Source: Gossypium raimondii
Lineage: Eukaryota; Streptophyta; Magnoliopsida; Malvales; Malvaceae
Length of the DNA stretch: 64,000 bases
Direction: 5' to 3'
Assembly (NCBI RefSeq): GCF_025698545.1
Contig: NC_068576.1
Span: 1,743,501 to 1,807,500, forward strand
Shown: positions 10,484 through 23,742 of the stretch, piece by piece
Layout: each line of letters opens with the position of its first letter
Position numbering within the stretch: the first letter of the stretch is position 1
Translations under genes and position numbers: made by a program
The notes under the pieces: model-generated
Told to the model about the DNA's origin: nothing
Database searches by the model: none
Seen by the model: the letters and a program-made list of their open reading frames with translations, nothing else

Positions 10484-12217
10484 TCATTCATTGGCAGTCC
10501 CATCCTCTGGTTGGCCACTCCCTCCATCTACACAATGACATGATAATTGAATTGAATTTGGTTAATCACCACCATTTTCCCACTGAAAATCAGAATGTGA
10601 AATACAAAATGGACTAGGCATACCTTCGACATCTGATGGAGCATATGGAGACTTCCTATATCGTGTTTGTTGTTGTGTAGGCTGAAGACAAAGTGCAGAA
10701 GTAATCATAACCATGCATCATAAGAGTACTAAATAAATGAGTGAAAAACGACTAACTAGCAGAAAACAAAATGGGATATAACGGCAAGTGATTAATCAAA
10801 AGTAGACCATGGGAACACACATCTGAGGAAAAATATTGCAATGAAAATCATCTCAAATCCTTCTACTTTTCTCTTTCCTGGAAGTTACGTGCTTGAAATT
10901 TACAAAGACACTGCATAAAAATTCCATTACAACATGATTCCGGGAACATCTTGTATCAGAAATCATTCAGTTGCTCTTTATAAAATGTTAAATTCAGTAT
11001 GAAATACAAGTTAATTAGGTTGAAGAAACGACCACACCAAGTCAATACAGTATCAAAATAAAAAGATGTAATTAAAGTCATGTTAGTGCAGATGCTAGAC
11101 AGGACATTTTATATCATCTTCCATTTCCGAACATAAATATAAAGCAAGTAAATCCAAAAACTCCAGTTGTTTGAGAACCCCATATGGAACCTATAAAGTA
11201 ACCCACTTTGGTTCAGTTGTTATCGAAACCCCTTTTGTCCCTCCAGACATCTATAAGTGATAAAGATTGTTTACTATCTTTTGAACCAATTAAAGAGGAG
11301 TATGTGTGACCAATATAAATAATCTGAAATGTGGACCGGATTAATCTAAAATTTAGACCAATAAATGAATCCTACAAAAGTGGACAATATTGATTTGAAC
11401 TTTCTTTAGACAGCACTATCCTGCAGCATTAACAATGGACTGGCTATTCTATTGCTCTCACTAATCAGAGGAATTTACTACAATTCTTAAAATACATACT
11501 TACATATACAATTCTCACTATGTTATCCATCAGATTTGGACCAAAATTAAGTCAATTTACATTACACAAGAAGGGAATATTATTAAATATCTCTTACAAG
11601 CATTGAATTAATACCTGCAATTTGGGACGGAGGGCTTGAAGTGGTCCTTTGGGCTTCTCAACACCTTGCTGTTAGCATCCAAGAACATCAAAAAAAAAAA
11701 GGTAAGTTCAGCTTAACTGGATTGATTAGCATACCAAGCTAACCAAAAAAAAAAAACAAAGAATGGTAGGGGGTGGAGTCCAGTGGTGGAGAAATCTTTA
11801 AAGTACCTTTCCAAGTGCCCAGTCTGCAGAGTCAAAGTAGGCACGTTCATGGTCCTGACATCAAAATGAAAAACTTAGAAGAGAATCAGCACAATCAAGA
11901 AACAACAAATTGTAACTTGCAGCACAAATCACCTTAGAGATAAGTGGAGGCTTCTTGGGCATAATCCCTCCGTATTTTTTCTTTACAACTGCCTCCTAAA
12001 ATAGACATAAGAAAAAAGAGAGTAAATCACCTCAACTGAAGAACTCCAGAAAAATAATTTTAATCCTGTACATAGCTATGATCTTTAATCAATCAACATT
12101 CCATAGTGAAGATAAGAACAAGACCTCCTGTTGAGATGACGGCATGGATTTTCCAGACTCCTGTGCAACAGTTCCGTCTACTAGTTCTTGATCTTTGGCG
12201 ACCTCCATGCCTGACAT
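10484..12217 (-). CDS. Endosulfine/ARPP19 family protein
   Basis: Six coding exons on the minus strand: 12217-12125, 11995-11933, 11854-11807, 11668-11615, 10681-10624 and 10527-10484, all with GT-AG junctions. Together they give 360 nt, or 119 residues plus stop. The conserved endosulfine segment reads KKKYGGIMPKKPPLISK, then AYFDSADWALGK (residues 58-68), then GPLQALRPKLQPT. In animals and yeast the serine in FDSGDY is phosphorylated by Greatwall/Rim15, turning the protein into an inhibitor of PP2A-B55. Ser61 of FDSADW is the matching residue here, so a phosphorylation-controlled PP2A inhibitor is inferred. The C-terminus ends in an acidic Gly-rich tail. The start ATG (MSGMEVAKDQ) is the first in frame. 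An intron in the 5' UTR is likely (acceptor at 12241, donor near 13040). Confidence 0.93.
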
Positions 12218-13130
12218 CAATTCCTTGCAACCGCCCAACTGACAGTAGCCGAGATATGAAACAAGTAATTTGCATTAAACTTTAGTAATGCCAAATTTTA
12301 GCAGATCACAAGCACCAGAAAAGGAATTTCATTTATTACCATCAAACAAATAAAATCAGCAATGTAGAACAAAAATATAAAATCAAAGGAGAAAAAAAAT
12401 CAGCCAAAAGGCTATGATGCAAGTTCTACAGAATACCCATATTTACTAAATACTGATCATTAGCATAATCAAAACAGCAACAGGCATTAGTGAACTCGTT
12501 AGTGGAACTCACAACACATTCATAAGCAAAGAACGCCACAACAAAATCAAATTCAAGGGGGAGGGGGGGGGGGAATAGCAATTTTGAGCATATTACCAAC
12601 TTTCCAGCCTCAAAAATATTTCTTGATGCATATGTGTTTTACATCAAAACCAATTATATATTTGCAGCAACAATGAAAACCCCACAAGTCATTTACATTA
12701 CAATTTATAACATGCCCAAAATATAGAATAAGCATAAATTGAAATCCCTATATATACTCAGTTTCAAAAAACAAATCCCATAACCACTAAATTAATTTCT
12801 CACAAAAAGAGAAAAGATCCATACTTTAGCTAATAAAAAATTGAATTAAAAACCTAAGCAGATCCATACCTAACTGCAGTGGCAGTCAAACCGAAATTTA
12901 TTTTTCCAACTAATTAAAAAAAGCCTACGAGAACAAAACCTTAGGTGCTAGTAATTCTTCAACAACTTAATAAGCAAATAAATGGATCATAAATTAAAAG
13001 ATGAGGAAAAGGAAAAGGGGAAATGGGAAAGATCGGGTACCTGAAATCTCAGATCTGAAATTCAAATGAAGAGGTTTTTCTAATGGCGTTTGATAAATAT
13101 AGATAAAAATAAAAATAAAATATTTGAGTT
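12218..13130 (-). other. 5' UTR and leader intron of the endosulfine gene
   Basis: A cag acceptor precedes the short non-coding piece that ends at the start codon (12238-12218). On the minus strand a donor gtaccc follows gatttcag at about 13041. The intervening ~800 bp would be a leader intron. A run of G (12557-12574) lies inside it. The upstream leader exon would begin near 13100, giving a promoter in 13130-13450 that is AT-rich with pyrimidine tracts. Confidence 0.55.
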
Positions 13131-13597
13131 GAGTTGAGTTGTATTTTAAAGGAATTTATGATAAGGGAATGGATCTTTTAGATTCTTCTATTTTTGGCAT
13201 CAAATATGTTCCAATTTGGAATCACTTCCCCTCCAAAAATGAGATACTAATTACATCACTGTACACATATCAACAACACTAGAGAGGGAAAACAAATTTA
13301 GATTAGCCAAGTTAAAAGAAAAAACCCTAAAAACCCTTTTTTTTAGTCAACGACGGTGTAAGCTTCCGGGCCGATTATAGTCTGGCTTTTTCTCCCTCTC
13401 ACCGATATTTTCTTTCTCCTTTTTTTTCTTTTGTAATATCTTTGTTGTCTTTATAAATTAAAATAGATGGGATCCTATTGAAAACTATATACAATTTCTA
13501 ACATTTTGATTCAATTTTACTTATATTTAACATATAGTTATATAATTGACTTAGAATTTGTAATGAAAATGAAATTTCAACACTAGCATAATTTGAA

Positions 13598-15330
13598 AAG
13601 CCATGGCATTAGAGAGTGCCTTTGGATGTAGTCACTACTGGACAAATTTTGGAACCTTGTGCTAATTACAGAATTTTAAAAATTCCGATGCCTAGTGAAG
13701 ATAAAAATGACTGTTTAAATAACATGAGCGAAACTCTCTGTCCTCTTGTCGGAGGAAGAAGCCGAACTACTAACAAGTATGAAGAAAGTGAAGCATAATT
13801 CCAATGCACTCACTAATGAAGTAAGGAAACCCATTTCCTATAGAGACACACTCTTGGGCAATGAGTTTGGTAACTACGACCAGGATACTCTCGAGGAAGA
13901 CAGGAACAATTCTGATTTAGGAGCTGCTCCTATAGAAGAAGAACAACAACAAACTACTGACTTTTCCAAGATCTACCTCTCTTAGGAAGAGAGAATGAAA
14001 TTTTGGAGCAGGTTCATGGGGAAACAGTAGGGTTTCAGTTCTTAAACTTCAAACTTGATCAACTACGATGTCCCTCGTGTTCATGACAAATTATTGATCC
14101 AGGTCACGATTATTTCCTTGTTACGTTTTTGTGCTCCGAAGATTACGATACAGCTTTGCCTGTGGAAGAATGGGTCATAGACGCGAAGCGTGCTTCGAAA
14201 TTATCAGAGCTGAAGATCCATGCAAGGAAGGGAATGTAGGTGCAGTCAAGGATCAATGTGACAAGCCTGAGGATAAAACAGTGAAGGTTTCGACCATGGT
14301 TGATAGTGTGATGGAGGTACAACAGCGAAATAGAAAGTCAAAAGGTTACAGAACCAAGAAACGATGAGAAGGAAGGTCATAGGACTGGGTTTGGTAGCTT
14401 GGATGGTTGTTCCAAGAAAGAAAGCTACCAGGAGACGAGAGACTAGTAATCGAAATTTCCAAATTGGTGAATCTTCAAGGATCCATGCTAGCCTTGAGAT
14501 GCAAGATAAGAAGTCAACCAGCGGCTCTAACGTTGACTACAAAGAGAAAAAAACAAAAAGGCTTAGCAGCTTTAGTACAAGCCATTGTGGAGGGAGAAAA
14601 TTTAATTTTGAAACGGGTCTTATTAACTAGGAAAGCTCTGCCCTAGGCAAAAAGCAGCAAGTCATGTCATCTAAAAATTGCATGGTACTACCATGCAACC
14701 CGGTTACATAAAAAATGTGGGTAAAAGTAAACCTCTAAACTGGAAAGCATTGGAAAAAGAAAAAGAAAAAGAAGTCCCCACCCCAAGCTGACACGTGTGC
14801 GACCACTAGCGAGGACCTTCCTAAAACTCAATCGGTTTCCCTTCCAATGCCCAAAACCGCTACCAACCCTATCACTTCTGTCAAACTCCAAGTCCTTGTT
14901 GCTAACTCCCGACGACCCCTATAGCACCACAAAGGAGATTCGTCGCTTCAACAGGAGTTGGGACATGCTGGAATGGAGAGGAATGAATGACAGTCAAAGA
15001 ATGAGGGCCTACTTGTCCACTCCAAGACCACTACGGAACAACCACAACCAAACCCCATCCTCCGGCCATCAGAATCGGTCAATGGCCCACTAAATTCTCT
15101 TTCTCTGGTCTCCCTTCCTCGAGCAGCAATGAGAGTGACACACTCCCCTTCCAGAACCGTCACCGCTCGATATTGCCAAGGCAACGAGAGGGAGGTTTCT
15201 CAAGGGATAGAAGGAAAGCAAGAGAACCTATTTTGGGTGGCACCTCTTATCAATAACATTCCTTGCCCGACCTCATCATTGGTTCCGAACTACATGATGT
15301 TGCATTCATTGTCGAAGTAATTACGGAAAA
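13598..15330 (+). pseudogene. LINE ORF1 (gag-like) remnant
   Basis: Plus-strand frames shifting several times resemble plant L1-type ORF1. An acidic start reads SMKKVKHNSN and PISYRDTLLGNE (13746-13985), and later comes FACGRMGHRREAC (14150-14190), a CCHC zinc knuckle whose first cysteine is lost. Basic linker sequence follows to about 15330. Stops and frameshifts interrupt it repeatedly. It is followed by LTR-like DNA and then by a LINE endonuclease fragment at 18293, so the two probably belong to one broken element. Confidence 0.65.
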
Positions 15331-18292
15331 TTATACATCATTCAATCATTCAAACATGTAAATAATATCATTCACAATCATAGTAAGTTACACAATCATT
15401 TTCGGGTCTCACACGAGCTTATGAAAACTCTTTTACTAACCTGAGCATGAATTAGGACCAGATTGTGAAGTTTTTAAAGTTTCGAATCGATGTCGCGATT
15501 TCATGGCCTCTACATTGTGACGTCACTCACTATCAGGCCATGTTGCAACGTCAAAATCCCGAGGTCATGACTTTGCCCCTGTTTTGACAACTTAACACTT
15601 TGATACATATTTATCCGCTTTCAACCCAATATCAAAATGACTTCTTTCAACCTATCACAAATACGATGCTTTTAAACCATGCCAATCTAAACCAATTCAA
15701 GCATGTAATCACCTGAACCAATCACTCAACATTATACAATTCAACCTTTCAACATTAAAGCATAATCAATCCCATATCAACTATCCATATCTAAAACATA
15801 TCATTTACTAATTCAAACATGTTATATTTGTACAACTTGGAAGTCTAGCAGTTAAATGATTCTAACATGAAGCACACAAAGCATGCATTCAATTACATTT
15901 CATACTTATCATTCAATTATACCATTTCTTAAGTCATTTAACAACTTAGGCACTCCAACTATCTTACTTTTGATCTTTAATATGCCAAATCATACAAATT
16001 AAGATCATTACACATTCTAGCATCACATAAGATCAAACCATGCATCAATTAGATCACATATCAAACTTAATCCACAAGTTCAATCGTTACCACAATACCG
16101 CATAATCATTAACTCCAAATTGACCATTTGCATAACAAAAGCCCTTATGTACATGTCACAATGTCTAGACTCAAAATAACATAATTCTACCGTCTTTGGA
16201 TAATGTGTACTTCTCGCTAGTCTAACTCAGCAAGTTCCGCAAAGTAGAAATCTACAAGAAGAGAAACAACTAGAGTAAGCATTAAGGATGCTTAGTAAGT
16301 TCAAATGGAAATACTACGCTTACCTTGATCGCTTATAAGAATAACAATTATCAATCAGTTTGGAATACAATTTGGCTATCTTTGGCACATAATGCCTTAA
16401 CTAGTCACTTGCCAACATTAACATTCAAATAAGTTAGATATACTTACAGGCTTAATACCAAACCAATTTCATGTCACATAACAAATTATAAACATATATC
16501 ATTTCATATCAATATATTTTCAAAATTTTTCATTTCAATTAAAATGAATATCGCCCGATGGAACTATAGTAAAACAAACTTGGATACACGAGTGAACTGA
16601 GTTGCTCACACAAGTTGAAATTACATCAAGGTTGCTCATACAAGCTGAAATTATATCAGGTTACCCGTCCAGGCTAAACATATGTTACATATAACCCAAA
16701 GAATCTGCAATAAATGCTAAATCTCATTATAACATGTAAAATCTCTGATCAAGCGCGTGTATAACCCTATTAGCATGCCAATCTTATACGTACCTTTTAC
16801 TAAGTTCTCACGGGCATCATTTTTGTATATATATCATTAACAATCCCTGTAATCAGGGGCGAACCTAGGGGGCTAGCAGGGATCCAGTCCCCCATAAAAA
16901 TTTTAAATTATTAAAGGTAAAATTGTACTTTGCCCCCCAAAATGATAAAATTTTGATTTAATCCTTTAAAAATTACATTTTTACTATCATAAAATTTACA
17001 ATTTAATTTCGGCCCTCTAAAAAAAATTTTCTAACTTCGCCCTTAACTGTAATCAACCATAATTCATATTGTACCTGTACATGACCACATATTTCATTTA
17101 CATACCCTATAACCAATCAACTTTCACATTTGTACCATGTACTATTATATAATAACCAACGATCATATAACATTTCAATTCGGTCCATTACTAGCCATAC
17201 ATGCCAATTTCACTAGCGTTTTAATTATATCCAAACACATATATGAAATCAAACACAAAATTACACATAACATAAAATAAGATAGTAAGCTTCATATGAA
17301 CTTACCTGTTCAAAATGTGAAAAGAGTGGATACTTCAAGAATTAATCTGTAATCTCCACTTTGGTCCAAATCTTGACCTATACAATTATTTTATATACAA
17401 ATCAATATCAATCGCTTTCATACAAGGTTATGATATGCATGAACCTACATAAATTCATTTCTCGATTTCCTCATATTTTACATTTTATTCAATTTAGTCA
17501 TTAAACTTAGGATAAGCATAACTTTTGGTTCATAGCTTGAGTTAAAATCCAATTTCATATATTCTATGGACCTTATACTTTCTATTTCTAATAGCATTCA
17601 TGAAAAATTGTACATTTATTCAATTTGGTCCCTAATATAACAAAAGTTAACAATAAAGCTAAATTAACTTTACAATCTAGTCATTTTCATAATCTAAGCT
17701 TAAAATCTATCAATTTTAAGCCTAATTATCCAAGAAATCAACAATGAAAACTTTCTAAAACTTTAATAGTTTTCCAAATTGGTACATGGGCTAGTTAAAT
17801 CAAGCTCTCATGCCCCAAATTCATAAAAATTACAAGAAAATTACTTGAAATTACCTTACAGTTAATGGTTGAATGCCATAGAATTTTTTCCTTATGTTTT
17901 ATTCTTTCTTGGACAGCATTGGAGGAATGAGGAAGAAGACAACATCTTTCCTCCACTAACTTCATATATATATAAAATAATTATGGACTAATTAATCTAG
18001 TTTAATTGAGGTTAATCATGATTTCTTATATTAATTTAACTATTAGTTTAATTTAATGAAATGGCATCATCATCCATTAACTCCAACTTTAAAATGGTTT
18101 AATTATCATTTTGGGCTTTGACTAATTGCTATTTAAGTCTTCAAGCCTTTGGTCAATTAAAACTCTATAGCAATTGGAGTTTTATAATTTAGTCCCTGAA
18201 TCTTTATTAACTATTAATTTGGCTAAATTATTGGATCAATATTTAATTTATTTTTATATTAGCTCCGTAAATATTCATATTTAATATTTACA
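15331..18292. mobile_element. Probable solo LTR or truncated LTR element splitting a LINE
   Basis: Almost 3 kb of non-coding text has the composition and landmarks of a long Gypsy-type LTR, comparable with 51199-54517: AT-rich tracts, cagcaagttccgcaaagtag, a gtaagcattaaggatgctta block and an AAGCTGAAATTA-type tandem near 16600-16670. Near the left edge are GATGTCGCGATTTC and attgtgacgtcac. Candidate ends are TGTAAATA at 15357 and TATTTACA at 18285-18292, but the flanking 5-mers (aaaca, aaaat) do not match well. A short block at 16850-17050 (aggggcgaacctagggggct) is a separate common plant repeat. Confidence 0.5.
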
Positions 18293-19090
18293 AAAATAAG
18301 ATTCCAAAAACACATTTTCTGGTACTACTGAAAATCGGGTAGCTGCAGACATCGATCCTCTCTGCAGCTCCCATTTTGCCATCTCTAAAGCTAGCCTTCT
18401 CACCATCAAGGGATTAACGAAACAACCAAAGCTATTGCAACGCCAACTTGCCATGGATTCGAAGGATACCACTGTCGATATTTCGAAACATGTGGACAGA
18501 GTCACAGAGACCCACCTCCAAAACGACCTACAAGCTACCCTAGTATTGAAAGTGGAGAACGATGCGGAAAAATTCAAAGCTTGCCTGAGTTCACTAATTG
18601 TTCAAGGAAGAGAAAGCCTACTTCAAAAAGTGGAGATGTTTTCGATGAGGTTGACAATGACCTTATAAGATTTGACAAGTATCTAGAGCTCCCTTCCTAC
18701 AGCTAACCCATTTCAGTCTTGATATGGAATTGTAGGGAAACAAATCATCATGATTTCATCCCAACGTTACGTGAACTGGTTAGAATCCATAACCCTTAAA
18801 TTATGATAATAACTGAAATGAATATGCGAGCGGCTAGAGTTTCAGCAGTTGTGAATAGATTGCCTTTTGATGGATGGAAAGATACCACTACTGATGGTCG
18901 CAAGGGTGGCATTTGGCTTCTTTGGCTCTTGACTACTGTCTCTATCAAGCACCTATGTGATACTGAGTAGAAGATCCACACCATCGTTAAGGTACATGAC
19001 AATCATTCTCAATGGATTTTATCCGTTATTTATACTAGTCCTAGGGTAAGAAGGCTTTTATCCCCTGAATGTTTCAATGGTAGGTATAAT
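18293..19090 (+). pseudogene. LINE ORF1 end and start of ORF2 endonuclease
   Basis: The frame beginning near 18722 reads IWNCRETNHHDFIPTLRELV, then IMIITEMNM, VVNRLPFDGW, GGIWLLW and ILSVIYTSPRVRR. This is the N-terminal part of the apurinic/apyrimidinic-type endonuclease of plant L1 LINEs. In intact relatives the motifs read WNCRGA and TET, and here they are changed. Internal stops and loss of the rest of the domain after about 19090 make it non-functional. The preceding 18430-18670 frame is probably the end of ORF1. Confidence 0.7.
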
Positions 19091-20589
19091 AGTAGCCGAA
19101 TAAAACAAAATAAGCTTACATAATACTTTAAATTTAAACCAAAACAATTTGAATAAAGCTAAACCCTATCTCAAAATATCGGACACTCTATTAATATCTC
19201 ATCTTTGGACAAAACATTAACTTGTAAGTGATATCTTGGTGTAGTAATCGAACACTGACAATAAGACTATGTCAAATAATAAATCTTCCTTTGGGACGAT
19301 TTATTACTCACATGCAAAACTAACTAATTGTCACATGTTTATGAACAGGGTTGTACATGTAATTTTGTTAAATATTAACATTCCTTTGGGCGGATCAATA
19401 TTAAGTTAACTTAAATTACATGCACACAACCTGTTATATTTTAAAATAAAATAATTTTTCACAACAGAGGTCACTTTGGCGACTTATTGCTTTGATTAAG
19501 TTATTTTAAAATACATATTAACATACCAATATTTAAATTTAAAAAGTACCCAATAGTCAAAGGTCAAAACTAAAATTTGTTATTGCACTACAATTTCAAA
19601 TAACCTAAAATAAGGTTGCCTAAATAGCGTAAGAAAAAAATCAAAAACCTTAATCTTTGACTTTTTTTAATACTTAAACAAGCCGCCATCAAAATTTTTA
19701 CGATTAAAAATCAAAATCAAATTTTATAAAACCAAACTTAAAACCAAATTCATTAAACATGTACAGTTAAAACACCCAAAAATTAAATATATATTCACAC
19801 AAAAAAAAAGATAACAAGTTGAATCAATAAGGTTCAATGTGCATTCAACCTAAACAATTCTCTATAAAGAAAAATTCTCTCTATATATATATTCAAAATA
19901 TATGTGTTTGAGATTTCTTTAAAAAAAATTTAATAGTCGACTAAAACCAAACTGGAAGCATGCAGTCAATCTAAAAATCATCACTTTACAAAACTAACAA
20001 AATATGAATCGGTAAATCTTCCCTGAGTTATGCGAAAATTCAAGAATCATTTAGCTACATCAATTCAATATCAATTCATGAAAAATGTCTAATGGACTAA
20101 CAACAAATAATATCCCCAAATTCAAGCACAATAAAGAAACAAATCATGAATATATTTTATCTTTTTAACAAAGAATGCATAATATATATATAAAGTCCGT
20201 CACGATTCAAGTCAAAGTCTGAATACATGAAAAATCAAGAGAATTCCAGCAAGTCTACATATGAATTGTCACACTTTTGTTGTTTCAAGACACATCAAGG
20301 GAACTGTCCAATTTGATGATCTAATTGTCAATACTTGAGTCTTCTTTCGCTCCTTTTTGATGATCTAGTTATTTCAACATGTTGATTTGCTACTCAATTC
20401 CAACTTCAAGTTTACTTGCTATTAAGACCATTTTGTATCGACCAAAATGTTAAAACTCATTCAATTGTGCCATATTTGCTAAAAGCTGTCTTGTAAAGCT
20501 TTATCTCGTTCGGAGCTTTGCTTTCGTTTAATTATACTGAGCTTTGGCTCCTTTTCCTTGTAATTTTGCAAAAACTTTTGAACATGAGA
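19091..20589. other. AT-rich repeat DNA, no gene
   Basis: No coding signal. Text such as ttcctttgggacgattta and ttcctttgggcggatca recurs with variation, suggesting a decayed LTR or leader. It lies between LINE endonuclease and LINE reverse-transcriptase fragments, so at least part is a later insertion or a replacement. Confidence 0.35.
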
Positions 20590-21430
20590 CGGTGTTGTGC
20601 GGAAGCGTGTAAAAGAGTAAAATTATTGTACTAAAAAATCACACTAAGTTTAATTCCCAAGAAAGAGAGGTGGATCACAAAGATCGCTTAAGTATCAGGT
20701 CTTTCCTAGATAGAATATCCCTCAATCGTAATTTAATAGCACAATAAATCACTACAATCACACTCACAATTCATGCAGAATAATACAATAAAGAACACAA
20801 GAATTTAACGAGGTTCAGCAAATTTTGCCTACGTCCTCGGGCACTACCAAATATATTTCACTCCAAAATACAAGTGAGAATTTACAAAGAGAGAGAGAGA
20901 GAACAATGCCTTAAGTAGAGAATGGCAAATATATGAGATACAGAATGAGAGATGGTTATGCCTATTTATAGTTGAGATTCAGGGATCAACTTGCAAAGTC
21001 ACTTTACAATTAGGGACCAAATATTGCAAATATCTCAGATTTCTTATGTCAATATCTCGACACCCATATCTTTAAGTTTCCAATATTTGGTACTCATATA
21101 TTTGACTTTCTATTATTTGATACCATATCTTTGACTTTCCATAAATATGAATGATTGCCAATAGACGGCTAGACTACTCTCCTCATATTAGGTTAGACCT
21201 TAGCTTTCAAAAACCAAAAACTAAATCTTCCTATACTAGTCTTTCAAATTTAGCAGTATATCCTTGTTAGATTCCATCTAACTTTAACATTAAATACATG
21301 TTAGATGCTTGAATTTGACATCTAATCTTTACATACTTTTTTTTAATTGGATCTATACATTTGTAAGTTTGACCATAATTTAGATACAACTAACCCTTAA
21401 ATTTAATTATAGAATCAGGTTTCTTTTACC
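20590..21430. repeat. LTR fragment of a Copia-like element
   Basis: The block around 20770-20880, with caagaatttaacgaggttc and gcctacgtcctcgggcac, is a motif I recognise from Copia-type LTR or leader sequences of dicots. A (GA)n run follows at 20889-20903. No paired LTR or coding remnant was found next to it. Confidence 0.45.
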
Positions 21431-23420
21431 AACTTTTCTGGAATCTTGTTCAGTCGGTAATGACACAAGCTTATATGATTCATGTTGAAAGAGTTTAACA
21501 AAAATCTAATCACCTTAGTGCTTAAAAGACAAATACTGCAAAGGATCTTTGATTTCCAGCCAATTAGCCTTTGCTGTGTTGCCTACAAGATTTTTGTGGA
21601 AGCTTTGATCGTCCTAAACTAATCATGCAAGATACAACCATCCCTTACCAAATGCATTTGTGCATAGGAGAAATATCCTTGATAATATAATTTTGGGCAA
21701 CAAGATTATCCATACTATTCGTTAGAGAGAAAAAAAAAGATATTGGGCACCTTGTATGTGTAAGACATGATCGTGTTAGCTAAAGTGAACTCCAATGGGC
21801 GATAGTGTCAAATCATTTTTCATGTGCCAACACGGTTTCATATTAGGTCCTACTGAATGGTAGCCTACAAAATCGGTCATTTTCAGACGAGGACTATGAC
21901 AAGTTGATGCTTTATCTCTTTGTTCATTTCTCCTATGCCAAAAATGTGTTCTCTCTAATGTTAATGAAAGTTGAGGTGATCAAAAAATCAACAAAATAGA
22001 AGCAACAAGTTGTCCCTAGTCTCTCGCTTACTATTGGCAGATGGCTGCCACCTTTTCTTCAATGCAAACATACATTCCTGTGGAGTACCCGAAGGAACAC
22101 TTGCCCAATATTGTGAGTCATGACTCGAACGAGTCTAAATTATAGGACAAGCGTCGAAGGTGGATGTCGAGTATCCTTGACGCAAAATAAACTACCCAAC
22201 CAGGCAAATATTTGGGTAAACGAAAGGGGTAAATTTATAATAAACGGTTGTTCTTTCTACCTCTCCTTGAAAATTGCAATTGAAACTAGCAACTTGAAAG
22301 TCCTTATGTACATCCCAAGGTGGAAGACATGCACTTATCAAATTAATATTTTCCATTACTCTCATCTACTTGCTATCTTGCTTTAAGGTGCCGAATACAT
22401 AATTAATAGAGTTGATCGCATTCTTAAATGTCTTTTAAAGGATATGTAATTAAGACACGTTATGTAAATCGATTTCAAAAGAACATGGGTTTAGATATAC
22501 AAGAGTTTTGCAGCATTATGAAAGAAGAAAACTTAATGAATATTCACCGAACCTTGGTTTAACCCAACAGATAGCTTTGGGTAAATGCTCTATGAAAAAA
22601 AGAAGTTTTAGAGTCGAGTGTCGAGGGGTTTAATTCGATAGTGAGATGTATGTAAAGAGGGCATAAAGATCCAAAAATGGAAAGGTAATGTGTTTTCAAT
22701 AGACTCAATCTTCTATGTTACATGCGAGTGATCCGCAAAATCAACTTGGCCTAAGAAGCCTTGCCAATTTTATACATCCTAAACAACAAACATGGAATTA
22801 TCAGCTCATTCCACAGGGGTTGGGCGAGGACTAGTGTAAACAATTGACAAAAACGGACTTTCCCCTTTTCCAAGGTGTTGACCAATTTGTGTGGAAATTA
22901 ATTCCTCAAGTTCATTTTCTGTTAAAAATGCCTTCCAACACATTTGGCACAACTTGTATGGTATTCAATGCCTCAGGTTCCACGGAGAATGAAGATCCCT
23001 TTTAAGGTATGCGTCTTTTTATGGTAATGTTTAGGCAAAAAACTTAAAAGAAAATCCATAGAGCTAAATGACAGATGTCCAATATAGATTTGTACGCAAT
23101 GGATCACCTCCTTAGAGATCGTAATTTTCCAAGGACTGCATGGTCTGAATTTCCGTTGGGATAATGCGTTGATTAAAAAACTGGAATACATTAGAAATCC
23201 ATAATGAGACAAGACAAACTCAGAAGCATCAGTACTTGGGACCAAATCAGAATAATTGTGTGGCGCACAACATTATGGAGGCGTTTCAGGCTTTGAACAA
23301 AAACAGTGCCAGCTGAACACAATTGGTATCTGACATTTGGCAATGGCTGTAAACAGAGGCTTAAATTGATCCGAAAGGATCTTCTGGATAGTAAAAATAA
23401 AAAAGTTGGAACTACAACCA
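21431..23420 (+). pseudogene. LINE reverse transcriptase and C-terminal remnant
   Basis: At 21555-21620 the plus strand encodes DFQPISLCCVAYKIFVEALI, a variant of the LINE reverse-transcriptase motif FRPISLCCVAYKI. Shortly after come NAFV and ILDNIILGN equivalents in other frames (21640-21710) and a VLLNGS block (about 21855). Later frames (22120-22386 and 22860-23400) look like the thumb and zf-RVT/RNase H-like parts but are too decayed to align residue by residue. The catalytic YADD box is not recognisable. It is probably the 3' part of the same LINE whose 5' part is at 13598-19090, with about 1 kb of ORF2 missing. An A-tract at 23679-23696 could be its tail, or it may belong to the LNK1 3' UTR. 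Confidence 0.65.
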
Positions 23421-23742
23421 TTCATTCTGGATGATTAAATGATAGCATGAAAAAGATTTCATTGTCATCATCAGATATAAAAAGAGAGTCCAGTGAATTG
23501 GTGGCAAGCACGCTGAATAGTTTGAGAAAAGCAAACTGACGCATTAGTGACGGATAAAAAGGGTCACAAACCATTACCATTTACAACCATTTACAACACC
23601 ACAAACTACATCCATGTTAAACCAAACTGCATTTTATGTTGAAGGCAATACGAAGACCATTTTACACCACCATAAATTAAAAAAAAAAAAAAAAAACTAT
23701 ACACTCTAAAAGGAGTTAACACTGATGTTAACAAATTCGTGG

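Noticed and set aside
23679..23696. A-tract as definite LINE poly(A) tail
   Set aside because: It lies 47 bp from the LNK1 stop and could equally be a T-tract in that gene's 3' UTR. There is no target duplication to support a LINE end.
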